A DNA stretch of 64,000 nucleotides, from contig OX352761.1 of the NCBI GenBank assembly GCA_947095585.1, positions 52,006,019 to 52,070,018 of the forward strand, written 5' to 3'. Source of the stretch: Nephrocerus scutellatus (Eukaryota > Arthropoda > Insecta > Diptera > Pipunculidae). The position numbers and the translations under genes are program-made. Shown here piece after piece: positions 9,862 to 20,438 of the stretch; the first letter of the stretch is position 1, and each line of letters starts with the position of its first letter. The notes under the pieces were generated by a model, which saw nothing but the letters and a program-made list of their open reading frames with translations, was not told the origin of the DNA and made no database searches.

Positions 9862-11581
9862 GTTAGTTCAAAAGTCGAACAGTTTGTGTTTTATTCAAAA
9901 AAAAAGTTGAAGTCCTCTTATTGAAAAACCCTTTATTACACATGAATGCAGAATTGTTGAACGAAAAGTTGTTCTAAGCCCTGACGTATAATAAGAGCAT
10001 GTTTAAAAGTTCTTTTAACTTTTTTTTTATTCACTAACTATATTTCTAACGTTATTTTTACAAGGTAGGTCAGTTAACAAACTTTTAAAAAAAGCATGGT
10101 ATTTTTTAAATTCTCTATATTAACTTCGCGTGCCCGTGACTGGCTTGCTGGCGGACTGGCACACCAAATCTTGTGATCAATTTTTAACACACTTTCTAAA
10201 GCCCGATTTTATTGAAACTTTGCACACATGTGTATCTTCCATGACAACACTTTGTATTAAAATTTTGGTCCCTCGGGCCTCGGGGTCGGGCGTTCGGGTC
10301 GGGTGGCACCCAAAACAAATTTAATAAAAAAAGTACCCGATTTTATTCAAATTTTATACGCGAGGGACAACACTTTTTGTAAAAGTTTTGGCGGGATCTG
10401 ACCCCTGTGTTGGAAGGCATTTTAAAAAAAGTTTCCGATTTTCATCAAATTTTTTACACACATTTTTAATCCTATGGACCGCTTCTTGTAAAAATTTAAA
10501 AGTGGCTCCAGGGCCGAGGGGCTTCCATATAAATTTTTAAAAATTAGTCCGATTTTCTTAAAAGATTATACAAAATTTTGGAGTGATCAGGATAAGGGGG
10601 CTAGCATTTTTTTTTAATGTTATCCGACTTTTTTACAAACTTTGCACATTGTGTATCAATTAACGAATTTACATGAAAAATTTTAATTTTTATAGGTTGT
10701 TTTATTTCATTTTTTAAATTCTCTATATTAACTTCGCCTGCTCGTGTGTTTGTTTGTTTGTCGTGGAATTTTGCGATCAAAGCTTAACCCACTTTCCTAG
10801 GCCCGATTTCATTGAAACATTGCACACATGTCTATTTACGATGACAACACTATCTAATAAATTTTTTGGACCGTCGGGCCTCAAGGCCGCGGGGTGCCCA
10901 TATATATATTTTTTAAAAATAACCTGATTTTCTTCAAATTTTATATACGTGTGTATCTCAGAGGGACAACAATTTTTGTAAAAATTTTGAAGACCCCGGA
11001 CGCCAGGGTCATAGGGCCCAACAATTGTTTTAAAAACATTAACCCGATTTTTTGAAATTTATATACATGTGTATTTCCGATGGACACCACTTTTTGTAAA
11101 AATTTTGAAGACCAGGGACCCTACAAACGGCCCAACAAATTTTTTAAAAAAATCAACCCGACTTTCTTCAAATTATATACACATGTGTATCTCCGATGGA
11201 CAACACCTTTTGTACAAATTTTACAGATGCCGAGCCACGGGGTCGTGGGGCCTCATACAAATTTAAAAAAAAAAATTAGCCCGATTTTCTTAAAATCTTA
11301 TACGCATATGTATCTCCGATGAACAAAACTTTTTTGATATTTTTTGTGCGAATGGGCCCTGTAGCCTGAGCCCATATACATTTTTTAAAAATTGCCCAAT
11401 TTTCTTAAAATTTTAAACATATGTTTACCTCCGATAAACAAAACTTTTTGTAAAATTTTTGGAGCCTGATGACCAAGGGTAGCCCGTTTTTTTAAAAATT
11501 AGTCCGATTTTCTTTAAATTTTAAACATATGTGTATCTGCGATGGACAAAACTTTTTGTAAAATTTTTGGAGTGAATGGGC
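9862..11581. repeat. Direct duplication of 7609-9341
   Basis: From GTTAGTTCAAAA onward this segment repeats 7609-9341 at an offset of about 2,253, with scattered substitutions and small indels. It includes the last ~70 bp of the mariner and the ~115-bp repeat array. It interrupts the Jockey-like ORF2: endonuclease ends at about 9857 and linker sequence begins at about 11582. Confidence 0.8.
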
Positions 11582-13382
11582 TTTTGGTCGTTTGCTGCAT
11601 TGGTTAAAAGAAACTTTGCAGACAATAATTCGTCTATTCCGTCTTTATTTCTTAATGGTATTCATTATAGAACTGATATTGAGAAAGCTAATCTCTTAGC
11701 TTCTCATTTCGCTGGTGCTTCTACCCTTTCTTTAACTAACCAAAGCCCTCCAATTCTCCCAAATCTAGGCCCAGGTATGTCTATTTCCGGAAACGGGTTG
11801 TTTCAAAGATTCTGAAAAAACTTGACCCCACTAAAGCGACTGGCCCCGACGGTATTCCGCCATTAGTATTGAAAAGTTGTCATCATACTTTGGCCAAACC
11901 GCTTAGCAAATTGTTTCATCTCTCAATGCAGTCAGGTATTTTTCCATCAATTTGGAAAATAGCAAATATTCAACCCGTTCCGAAAAAAGGTGATAAATCG
12001 GCACCTTCAAACTACCGTCCTATTGCTTTGTTGTCGGTTCTATCGAAGGTAATGGAATCTATCGTTAATTTCAGACTAATGAACTATCTGGATTCGAATG
12101 TTCTTTTATTGTATGTGCAGTATGGATTTTGTAAAAATCACTCTTCAGGTGAACTCATGACGTACATGACTCATTGTTTGGAGCGAAGCATTGAAAACCT
12201 AGGTGAATCAAGCGTTATATCCTTAGATATTTCTAAAGCTTTTGATAGAGTATGGTACGATTGTCTTATAAATAAGATTCGTGCGCTGAACTTACAGTCC
12301 ACTCTCATTACTTGGATTGAGGATTATTTATGGAACCGCAAAATAAAAGTTGCATTAAATGGTATATCTTCAGCTTCACATGGGATCAATGCTGGCGTGC
12401 CTCAAGGGTCATCCCTGTCGCCCATGCTCTTCTTGATATATATCAATGGCTTGTTGTCTTCTACAACCTGTGATATCAATTCTTTTGCTGATGATACAAC
12501 ACTATCGGCTTCCATTGTGTTTGTCAGTCAAAAAGAATGCAATTTTCGCTTGAATGGTTCGCGTGGTTTAATGAATTTGACTATTCTGTCGAATATTCAA
12601 GTCGTTCTTGATTGGGGCATTTCTAATAGAGTAGAATTTAACCCAAATAAATTTAAGTCTTGTCTTTTTTCTCAGAAGACAGTTCAACATTACGTTCCAC
12701 CTGTTGTTAATGGTGCCCATATTGCGAGATCAGATTCACTTAAGTTGTTAGGTTTAAAAGTATCATGTGATCTTTCCTGGAAGGATCATATTTATGAAAT
12801 TTCAAAAAGAGCTAGTCAATGTTTAGGCTTCATAATAATAATAATATTCGGCGCGACAGACCATTGCGGTCCAAGGCCTAACTTCACGCGACAATTTATG
12901 CTGCGCATGTTAATTTTTTGGACACAAATGGAAGGGACCTACAATTTAAGGCCGGATCCGAACGGCGAATTGAGAAGCTTTCCCTGACAAGGTATTACTC
13001 TCGGAACGTTTATCACCCATTCGCGAGAGGTGGGACACCGTGAAAAATACTTTTGGTGTTGCTGGGATTCGAACCTGAACCTCCTGCTCAGCAGCCATGT
13101 GCACTTCCACTGAGCCACGGCGCCCACTTAGGCTTCATACGACGTTGTAACTTCTACTTCACTACCTCTGAAGTATTAAGATTATATAAATTTCACATTA
13201 GACCAATTTTAGAATATAATTCATATGTGTGGGGTGGGGCTCCAAGATCGCATTTGGTTCATCTTGATTGAGTTCAAAATAGAGTTATTCCTTTGATAAA
13301 CGATGTAAACATTACTTCGTCTGTTGATACTTTGGAACACAGACGAAATGTAGGAGCTTTATCTGTTTTCTACAAATTTTAC
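11576..13382 (+). pseudogene. Jockey-like ORF2, linker and reverse transcriptase, tandem copy 1
   Basis: A linker (about 11576-11812) leads to KATGPDGIPPLVLKSC (near 11833), then NYRPIALLSVLSK, DISKAFDRVW, AGVPQGSSLSPMLFLIYIN and the catalytic SFADDTTLS box (near 12478). This is the full motif order of a Jockey/CR1-type RT. The longest open stretch is 11869-12987, but its last ~50 codons are read into a SINE inserted at 12835. ORF2 sequence resumes at 13140 (FTTSEVLRLYKFHIRPILEYN) and is cut at 13382 by the tandem-duplication joint. A TGA at 11813-11815 separates linker from RT. Confidence 0.82.
12823..13139 (-). mobile_element. tRNA-derived SINE with TSD, tandem copy 1
   Basis: The body is 12835-13127, flanked by the 12-bp direct repeat TTAGGCTTCATA at 12823-12834 and 13128-13139. 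Read on the minus strand it starts with a tRNA-like head: box A TGGCTCAGTGG (complement of 13107-13117) and box B GGTTCGAATCC (complement of 13065-13075). An unrelated body follows, and it ends in a (TTA)n tail at 12835-12849. This is the structure of a Pol III SINE moved by a LINE. It sits in the Jockey-like ORF2, so it is younger than that element. Confidence 0.88.
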
Positions 13383-16307
13383 ACACATTTTTAATCCTAT
13401 GGACCGCTTCTTGTAAAAATTTAAAAGTGGCTCCAGGGCCGAGGGGCTTCCATATAAATTTTTAAAAATTAGTCCGATTTTCTTAAAAGATTATACAAAA
13501 TTTTGGAGTGATCAGGATAAGGGGGCTAGCATTTTTTTTTAATGTTATCCGACTTTTTTACAAACTTTGCACATTGTGTATCAATTAACGAATTTACATG
13601 AAAAATTTTAATTTTTATAGGTTGTTTTATTTCATTTTTTAAATTCTCTATATTAACTTCGCCTGCTCGTGTGTTTGTTTGTTTGTCGTGGAATTTTGCG
13701 ATCAAAGCTTAACCCACTTTCCTAGGCCCGATTTCATTGAAACATTGCACACATGTCTATTTACGATGACAACACTATCTAATAAATTTTTTGGACCGTC
13801 CGGCCTCAAGGCCGCGGGGTGCCCATATATATATTTTTTAAAAATAACCTGATTTTCTTCAAATTTTATATACGTGTGTATCTCAGAGGGACAACAATTT
13901 TTGTAAAAATTTTGAAGACCCCGGACGCCAGGGTCATAGGGCCCAACAATTGTTTTAAAAAAATTAACCCGATTTTTTGAAATTTATATACATGTGTATT
14001 TCCGATGGACACCACTTTTTGTAAAAATTTTGAAGACCAGGGACCCTACAAACGGCCCAACAAATTTTTTAAAAAAATCAACCCGACTTTCTTCAAATTA
14101 TATACACATGTGTATCTCCGATGGACAACACCTTTTGTACAAATTTTACAGATGCCGAGCCACGGGGTCGTGGGGCCTCATACAAATTTAAAAAAAAAAA
14201 TTAGCCCGATTTTCTTAAAATCTTATACGCATATGTATCTCCGATGAACAAAACTTTTTTGATATTTTTTGTGCGAATGGGCCCTGTAGCCTGAGCCCAT
14301 ATACATTTTTTAAAAATTGCCCAATTTTCTTAAAATTTTAAACATATGTTTACCTCCGATAAACAAAACTTTTTGTAAAATTTTTGGAGCCTGATGACCA
14401 AGGGTAGCCCGTTTTTTTAAAAATTAGTCCGATTTTCTTTAAATTTTAAACATATGTGTATCTGCGATGGACAAAACTTTTTGTAAAATTTTTGGAGTGA
14501 ATGGGCTTTTGGTCGTTTGCTGCATTGGTTAAAAGAAACTTTGCAGACAATAATTCGTCTATTCCGTCTTTATTTCTTAATGGTATTCATTATAGAACTG
14601 ATATTGAGAAAGCTAATCTCTTAGCTTCTCATTTCGCTGGTGCTTCTACCCTTTCTTTAACTAACCAAAGCCCTCCAATTCTCCCAAATCTAGGCCCAGG
14701 TATGTCTATTTCCGGAAACGGGTTGTTTCAAAGATTCTGAAAAAACTTGACCCCACTAAAGCGACTGGCCCCGACGGTATTCCGCCATTAGTATTGAAAA
14801 GTTGTCATCATAATTTGGCCAAACCGCTTAGCAAATTGTTTCATCTCTCAATGCAGTCAGGTATTTTTCCATCAATTTGGAAAATAGCAAATATTCAACC
14901 CGTTCCGAAAAAAGGTGATAAATCGGCACCTTCAAACTACCGTCCTATTGCTTTGTTGTCGGTTCTATCGAAGGTAATGGAATCTATCGTTAATTTCAGA
15001 CTAATGAACTATCTGGATTCGAATGTTCTTTTATTGTATGTGCAGTATGGATTTTGTAAAAATCACTCTTCAGGTGAACTCATGACGTACATGACTCATT
15101 GTTTGGAGCGAAGCATTGAAAACCTAGGTGAATCAAGCGTTATATCCTTAGATATTTCTAAAGCTTTTGATAGAGTATGGTACGATTGTCTTATAAATAA
15201 GATTCGTGCGCTGAACTTACAGTCCACTCTCATTACTTGGATTGAGGATTATTTATGGAACCGCAAAATAAAAGTTGTATTAAATGGTATATCTTCAGCT
15301 TCAAATGGGATCAATGCTGGCGTGCCTCAAGGGTCATCCCTGTCGCCCATGCTCTTCTTGATATATATCAATGGCTTGTTGTCTTCTACAACCTGTTATA
15401 TCAATTCTTTTGCTGATGATACAACACTATCGGCTTCCATTGTGTTTGTCAGTCAAAAAGAATGCAATTTTCGCTTGAATGGTTCGCGTGATTTAATGAA
15501 TTTGACTATTCTGTCGAATATTCAAGTCGTTCTTGATTGGGGCATTTCTAATAGAGTAGAATTTAACCCAAATAAATTTAAGTCTTGTCTTTTTTCTCAG
15601 AAGACAGTTCAACATTACGTTCCACCTGTTGTTAATGGTGCCCATATTGCGAGATCAGATTCACTTAAGTTGTTAGGTTTAAAAGTATCATGTGATCTTT
15701 CCTGGAAGGATCATATTTATGAAATTTCAAAAAGAGCTAGTCAATGTTTAGACTTCATAATAATAATAATATTCAGCGCGACAGACCATTGCGGTCCAAG
15801 GCCTAACTTCTCGCGACAATTTATGCTGCGCATGTTAATTTTTTGGACACAAATGGAAGGGACCTACAATTTAAGGCCGGATCCGAACGGCGAATTGAGA
15901 AGCTTTCCCTGACAAGGTATTACTCTCGGAACGTTTATCACCCATTCGCGAGAGGTGGGACACCGTGAAAAATACTTTTGGTGTTGCTGGGATTCGAACC
16001 TGAACCTCCTGCTCAGCAGCCATGTGCACTTCCACTGAGCCACGGCGCCCACTTAGGCTTCATACGACGTTGTAGCTTCTACTTCACTACCTCTGAAGTA
16101 TTAAGATTATATAAATTTCACATTAGACCAATTTTAGAATATAATTCATATGTGTGGGGTGGGGCTCCAAGATCGCATTTGGTTCATCTTGATTGAGTTC
16201 AAAATAGAGTTATTCCTTTGATAAACGATGTAAACATTACTTCGTCTGTTGATACTTTGGAACACAGACGAAATGTAGGAGCTTTATCTGTTTTCTACAA
16301 ATTTTAC
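13383..16307. repeat. Tandem duplication, unit 2 (2,925 bp)
   Basis: This is the second copy of 10458-13382, differing by only a small number of substitutions. Unlike unit 1 it runs on past 16307 into the natural C-terminus of the Jockey-like ORF2, so it is joined to the ancestral right flank. Confidence 0.88.
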
Positions 16308-16559
16308 AACGGTAAATGTGCTTTAGAAACCCGTTCTCTAGTTCCAGGTCCTTTTGTCAGCAACGTAAACACTCGTTTAAGTTCCAATCAACATAGGTTT
16401 GCCTTAAAACTTTTTTCATGTAGAACCCAAGATTTTAAATCCTCCTTTTTTCCGAGAGTCTCTTCGATGTGGAATCAATTGGTCGAGCCCGTGTTTCCCG
16501 AATCTTATAATCTGCAGGCCTTCAAAGAAGCCGTTCACAACTTCCTGAAGGATGAATGA
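14501..16559 (+). pseudogene. Jockey-like ORF2, linker to C-terminus, tandem copy 2
   Basis: This repeats the linker and RT of copy 1 (KATGPDGIPP near 14758, SFADDTTLS near 15403) and also retains the true C-terminal region. The segment 16218-16559 reads through HRRNVGALSVFYKFYN, FFPRVSSMWN and AFKEAVHNFL, and ends at TGA 16557-16559. The SINE at 15760-16052 and a stop at 14738-14740 interrupt it. A 3' UTR with AAATAAAATA and a poly(A) run at about 16588-16600 closes the element, giving a natural 3' end typical of Jockey-clade retroposition. Confidence 0.82.
15748..16064 (-). mobile_element. tRNA-derived SINE with TSD, tandem copy 2
   Basis: This is the same insertion as at 12823-13139, copied by the 2,925-bp duplication. 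The left TSD copy has one substitution (TTAGACTTCATA against TTAGGCTTCATA at 16053-16064). Box A and box B are intact. Confidence 0.85.
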
Positions 16560-16600
16560 TGAAGGATGTTTTATTAAATAAAATATTAAAAAAAAAAAAA

Positions 16601-17281
16601 TATCAGTATTATTTACATAATTTTTAAGATTTGTTATATTTTCTTGGTCAAGGTTTTTTGTAGTTTTCCCTGACCATGATTCATTGATAAAAGTATTTGT
16701 ACTCGCGTCGTTTTAAATTCGTGTTCGTTTTTCGTATAATCTGAGAAAATAAATTGAAACCGGCTACAAACGTGAGGAATGCGATATATTCTAAATCACA
16801 TTCCTTCGATTTTTATTCTATATTTGAATTTTAATAAAGGGCTTAGGCCAACTTATTGCCGTGACGCATTCAGGGAGTCCTCCCTTGGCAATGAGTCTCT
16901 ATATAAAATAAAATAAAAATATACTTTTTTTAAAAATAAGACCGATTTTCTTCAAATTTCAAACATATGTGTATATGCGATGGACAAAACTTTTTGTAAA
17001 ATTTCAGTCAAATTGAATTTATCTTCCATATAAATATTTATTGGTTGGCTTACAATTGAACTTTGTTTACATATTCTGTGTCTTTTATTTTAATATACAG
17101 TTTTCGAAATTAATGCATAAATTTCATTTTATTTGAATTATTTTTCTTTCATCACAAGAACTTATCACTTTATAATCACTATTTTTAAACAATTAATGTA
17201 CCTTATTTAAGCTCTTTTACAATGTTTATTTTTCCTTTTTGAGGAAAAATAATTTTATTTAGACAATTAATATAAGGTTTT
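16601..17281. other. LTR/3'-UTR-like remnants and repeat scraps
   Basis: 16601-16670 matches the reverse complement of about 28690-28765 (TTTTCTTGGTCAAGGTTTTTTG), the region just beyond the integrase stop of the minus-strand CsRn1-like element. It is therefore probably 3' UTR or LTR of that family, into which the Jockey-like element was inserted. 16786-16915 is the ~145-bp retroposon described separately. 16920-17010 holds one unit of the ~115-bp repeat. The rest is AT-rich with nothing recognised. Confidence 0.55.
16786..16925 (+). repeat. Short dispersed retroposon-like repeat with 5' hairpin, copy 1
   Basis: It starts GAATGCGAT..ATCACATTC (an inverted pair), runs through AATAAAGGGCTTAGGCCAAC and GGGAGTCCTCCCTTGGCAA, and ends in an ATAAAATAAA-type tail. 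A second copy lies at 31898-32050. The A-rich tail suggests retroposition of a 3' end. Confidence 0.7.
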
Positions 17282-17317
17282 GTGGGCGCCGTGGCTCAGT
17301 GGATAAGAGCATGGACT
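17282..17317 (+). repeat. 36-bp tRNA 5'-half-like insertion with flanking direct repeats
   Basis: The 36 bp start GTGGGCGCCGTGGCTCAGTG and resemble the first half of a tRNA, including box A TGGCTCAGTGG. They share their first ~20 bases with the head of the SINE at 12835-13127. Direct repeats TATAAGGTTTT flank them (17271-17281 and 17318-17328). There is no box B, no SINE body and no tail, so this is not a gene. Confidence 0.65.
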
Positions 17318-17369
17318 TATAAGGTTTTAAATATTTTAATTCTTTATTTTCACAGTATATATAAAAGGT

Positions 17370-17689
17370 TTTGTGGTGACACAAATACTTAAGCATTTAA
17401 TTTGATTAAAATTTGAACGCGTTTCTTATTTGTATCGTTCGATTGTTTACATTAATATTTTTGCTTATCTTTCAATAAATAACTGTATAGAACATTCTTG
17501 GATGACACGCATATCAGAGCACTATCGTCGTCTCGTTCTAACGCGTGTTAATATTTGGGCATTAGCACAAAACAAAAAATGTAAACCAGTTAGTAAGTGG
17601 ATTCGGATGAATAAACATCGCTTTAATTTAACTCACAAATAATTATCTTTTTATTTTAAGAAACTTTTTTAGCACAACGATCCCATAAT
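17370..17689 (+). repeat. Putative 5' LTR of CsRn1-like element 1
   Basis: The segment begins near TGTGGTGACACAAAT and ends just before a primer-binding site. Its last ~45 bp (AATTATCTTTTTATTTTAAG to CGATCCCATA) recur at 32050-32093. No complete second LTR was found for comparison, so the left edge is a guess. The 70-codon open frame inside it has no recognisable content. Confidence 0.45.
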
Positions 17690-17702
17690 TGGTGACCACC
17701 GA
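17690..17702 (+). promoter_or_regulatory. Primer-binding site, tRNA-Trp-like
   Basis: TGGTGACCACCGA compares with TGGTGACCCCGA, the complement of the 3' end of insect tRNA-Trp, with one extra base. tRNA-Trp priming is known for the CsRn1 group of Ty3 elements, which fits the gag and pol downstream. Confidence 0.55.
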
Positions 17703-17973
17703 AATTTTTTAGTTTTCATTAAAATAAATACTTTTAATCGCGTTCAAAATTAAAAACGATTTTTTTTTACCCAAACTGTATTGTGATTTTGTGTTAAAAA
17801 CATAAGAAAGTAACGCGAAACAAAAATTCCATTGCATGGTACAGTCGGTGACCAAATTAAGTAAACATAAAAGTATACTCATTGACAAAATTATTCATAC
17901 ACATAGTTATCAAAGTGGATTCGCCGATTTCTGTGATTCTTTTGAGTTTTAGGGATCAAGTTTTTTAGACGAC

Positions 17974-18795
17974 ATGCCGAACAAAGAAGATAATAAAGAT
18001 CAAACACCAGTAACTGAAGTAGCACGTGTTTCAGTGAAAGTTCCACCGTTCTGGGCTGATAGTCCTGAAATTTGGTTTGCGCAAATCGAAGCACAATTCA
18101 ATGCATGCAATGTTACAACAAATAATTCAAAGTTTACTACGATTGTTGGTAATATTGAACGTAAGGTGTTGACGCAAGTTTCTGAGGCAGTTTTAAATCC
18201 ACCAACACAGGGCAAATATGACAACTTGAAACAAGCCATTATTTCTGCATTTGCTGATTCAGAACAAAACAAAATGAAACGATTGCTTTCAGCAACCGAA
18301 ATGGGTGATCGAAAACCAACACAATTACTCAACGAAATGATCAAACTGGGCGGTAAAAAAATCAACGATGAATTTTTGAAAGTAATTTGGTTAGATAAAC
18401 TACCACAACAAGTGCGAATGATATTATCCACCAGTGACGTAGAGCTCAAGTCTTTGGCAATTTTAGCTGATAGAATTGTGGAAGCAGCTAGTTTTTCGAA
18501 TATTTCAATCATCAATCAACAAACTTCATCATCGAACACATCTACACACGATGTACTGTTAAAGCAAATAGCTGAACTTACGAAGAAGGTTGAACAACTC
18601 GGTTCGCAGCAACGAAGCTGGAGCCGAACAAGATCACGTAATCGATCACAAACTCCTTCACGTCGAAGACAAAATAATCAAAATTACAGTCAAAGTGATC
18701 TCTGTTGGTATCATCGATGTTATGGTGATAAAGCTACGAAGTGTCGAGAACCATGTTCGAAATGGTTCTCACAAAACCACAATTCGGAAAACTAA
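17974..18795 (+). CDS. Gag of CsRn1-like Ty3 element 1
   Basis: This 273-residue capsid/nucleocapsid frame is open from the first ATG after the leader. Residues about 20-170 form a Ty3-type capsid, starting VPPFWADSPEIWFAQIEAQF and including FADSEQNKMKRLLSATEMGD. A short coiled stretch near 190-210 and an Arg/Ser-rich patch (RSWSRTRSRNRS) follow. The end has the CWYHRCYGDKATKC.EPC motif, a C-x2-H/C-C form of zinc knuckle typical of CsRn1-group gags. The product would package element RNA in cytoplasmic particles. It is the only open frame of this copy; pol downstream is broken. Confidence 0.8.
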   Translation: MPNKEDNKDQTPVTEVARVSVKVPPFWADSPEIWFAQIEAQFNACNVTTNNSKFTTIVGNIERKVLTQVSEAVLNPPTQGKYDNLKQAIISAFADSEQNKMKRLLSATEMGDRKPTQLLNEMIKLGGKKINDEFLKVIWLDKLPQQVRMILSTSDVELKSLAILADRIVEAASFSNISIINQQTSSSNTSTHDVLLKQIAELTKKVEQLGSQQRSWSRTRSRNRSQTPSRRRQNNQNYSQSDLCWYHRCYGDKATKCREPCSKWFSQNHNSEN

Positions 18796-19200
18796 TTAGC
18801 CAGCTGCCAGGAGCAGGCAACGCTGGTCGATCAGTAGCACGATTAACCGTTATTGATCACGCAAATTGCAACCGATTTTTAGTCGACACGGGTGCTGACG
18901 TTTCCGTAATTCCGCCAACAAACAATGAAAAATGAAAAAGAGCGTCAGATGCACCAACATTATTTGCTGCTAATAAGAACATATGGAACGAAACGATTAA
19001 CATTATCACTTGGATTGCGACGTAACTTTACCTGGGATTTCATCATTGCAGACGTAAATTCACCAATCATCGGAGCTGATTTTCTACGACAATATGGACT
19101 TTTAGTGGATATGAAAAACAGGCGTCTCATAGACAGCTTAACAAAGTTATCCATTGATATCATTCAAAGTACGACGAACTGTGAAACTTTCAAATCATAC
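18741..19200 (+). pseudogene. Retropepsin-like protease of CsRn1-like element 1
   Basis: The active site FLVDTGADVSVIPP is read in the 18741-18935 frame (near 18880). The C-terminal ILDG-equivalent PIIGADFLRQYGLLVD is in the 18925-19593 frame (near 19063). These are normal distances for a Ty3 aspartic protease, but the two halves are in different frames. It follows gag with a frame change, as in many Ty3 elements, but the second break is a lesion. Confidence 0.75.
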
Positions 19201-20089
19201 AATGTAAATAGCGCTTTTGCAGACATTTTGAAAAAATTTCAAGAAGTTACAGTCTTCACAAACAAAAAAGGCAAGATTGGTAAAACTACTCATCACATTA
19301 CTACGAAGGGACCACCATGTTGTTCGAAAGCTAGAAAATTATCACCAGAAAAGTTGAAAGCAGCGAAAGCAGAATTTCAGTACCTTCTTGAACAAGGAAT
19401 AATTCGACCATCGAAATCAAACTGGTCTAATCCTTTACACATTGTGCCGAAACCAAATGGAGAATTTCGATTTTGTGGTGATTATCGAGCGTTAAACGCA
19501 AAAACAACACGATATAATTATTCAATATCATTTATTCAAGACTTCACACATTTTTTAGCTGATCGAACGACTTTCACCGTCATCGATTTATAGCGAGCAC
19601 ATCATCAAATTCCAATTGAGCCTGAAGATATTCCAAAAACAGCGATAATAACACTTTTTGGTTTATTCGAATACATATTCATGCCATTTGGATTATGTGG
19701 AGCTGGACAAACATTTCAACGATTCCTTGATGAAGTTTTGCGTGGACTTCGTATTTGTTTATTTGGACGATATTTTCGTAGCATCACGTTCAACAGAGGA
19801 ACACAAACGACACGTAAAAATCGTTCTACAGCGACTTCAAGAGTATGGATTAAGCATCAATGTTTCGAAATGTCAATGGGCGAAATCAGAAGTGAAATTT
19901 CTTGGTCATTTGGTGACACCAGCTGGAATCAAACCATTACCAGAACGCATTGAAGCCATCGAAAAACTTAACTTACCAAAAACAGCTAAGCAATTGAAAA
20001 GATTTTTGGGTATGATCGACTTTTACAGACGATTTATTCCACATGCTGTCAACAAACAAATGGTTCTAAAAAAAGCTGATTGTAGGTAA
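19200..20089 (+). pseudogene. Reverse transcriptase of CsRn1-like element 1 (broken)
   Basis: Motifs in order are EQGIIRPSKSNWSNPLHIV (near 19390), FCGDYRALN, TVIDL followed by a TAG at 19591-19593, FMPFGLCGAGQTFQRFLDEV (near 19678), YLDD in VFVYLDDIFVAS (near 19750), and FLGHLVTPAGIKPLPERIEAI (near 19900). The product would copy the element RNA. The TAG and two frame changes near 19660-19760 disable it. The same RT is present on the opposite strand at 31162-31870 with higher integrity around YLDD. Confidence 0.82.
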
Positions 20090-20438
20090 TAAAAAGAATG
20101 ATAAAACCGAAATCATCTGGACCGACGAAGCGAAAACAGCATTTGAAAATTGTAAAAATGATTTAATTGAATCGGTACTTTTAGCTCATCCTAGACCAGA
20201 TGCTCAACTAGCATTAAGCGTAGATGCATCAAACGTAGCTGTTGGCGCTGTACGTGAACAGTACACAAGGCAAAAACAAATCGAACCATTTGGTTTCTAT
20301 TCGAAAAAATTTAATGAAACGCAAAAGAAGTATAGTACATACGATAGAGAGTTACTTGCAATGTATCAAGCTGTGAAGCATTTCCGTTATATGCTCGAAG
20401 CACGAAAATTTAGCATATTCACTGACCATAAGCCGTTG
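20090..20438 (+). pseudogene. RNase H start of CsRn1-like element 1, truncated
   Basis: Reading with one frame change after the VLKKADCR stop gives LALSVDASNVAVGAV (first acidic site), YSTYDRELLAMYQAVKHFRYML (second) and IFTDHKPL. It is cut at about 20438, where Jockey-clade 5' sequence begins. The connection domain and integrase are absent from this copy. Confidence 0.75.

Larger units (their letters stand above)
10458..13382. repeat. Tandem duplication, unit 1 (2,925 bp)
   Basis: Many landmarks recur exactly 2,925 bp later (11069 to 13994, 11576 to 14501, 12939 to 15864). The unit holds repeat-array DNA plus most of a Jockey-like RT and a SINE. It ends mid-coding at 13382, where RT sequence jumps into repeat DNA. 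The hexamer TTTTAC is present at both ends of the unit. Confidence 0.88.

Noticed and set aside
13064..13127. tRNA gene on the minus strand
   Set aside because: Box A and box B are present, but the segment is the head of a SINE bounded by TSDs, and the tRNA arms do not close into a full tRNA with a 3' acceptor.
17430..17642. 70-codon frame in the putative LTR
   Set aside because: No family resemblance; it lies wholly in non-coding terminal-repeat DNA.
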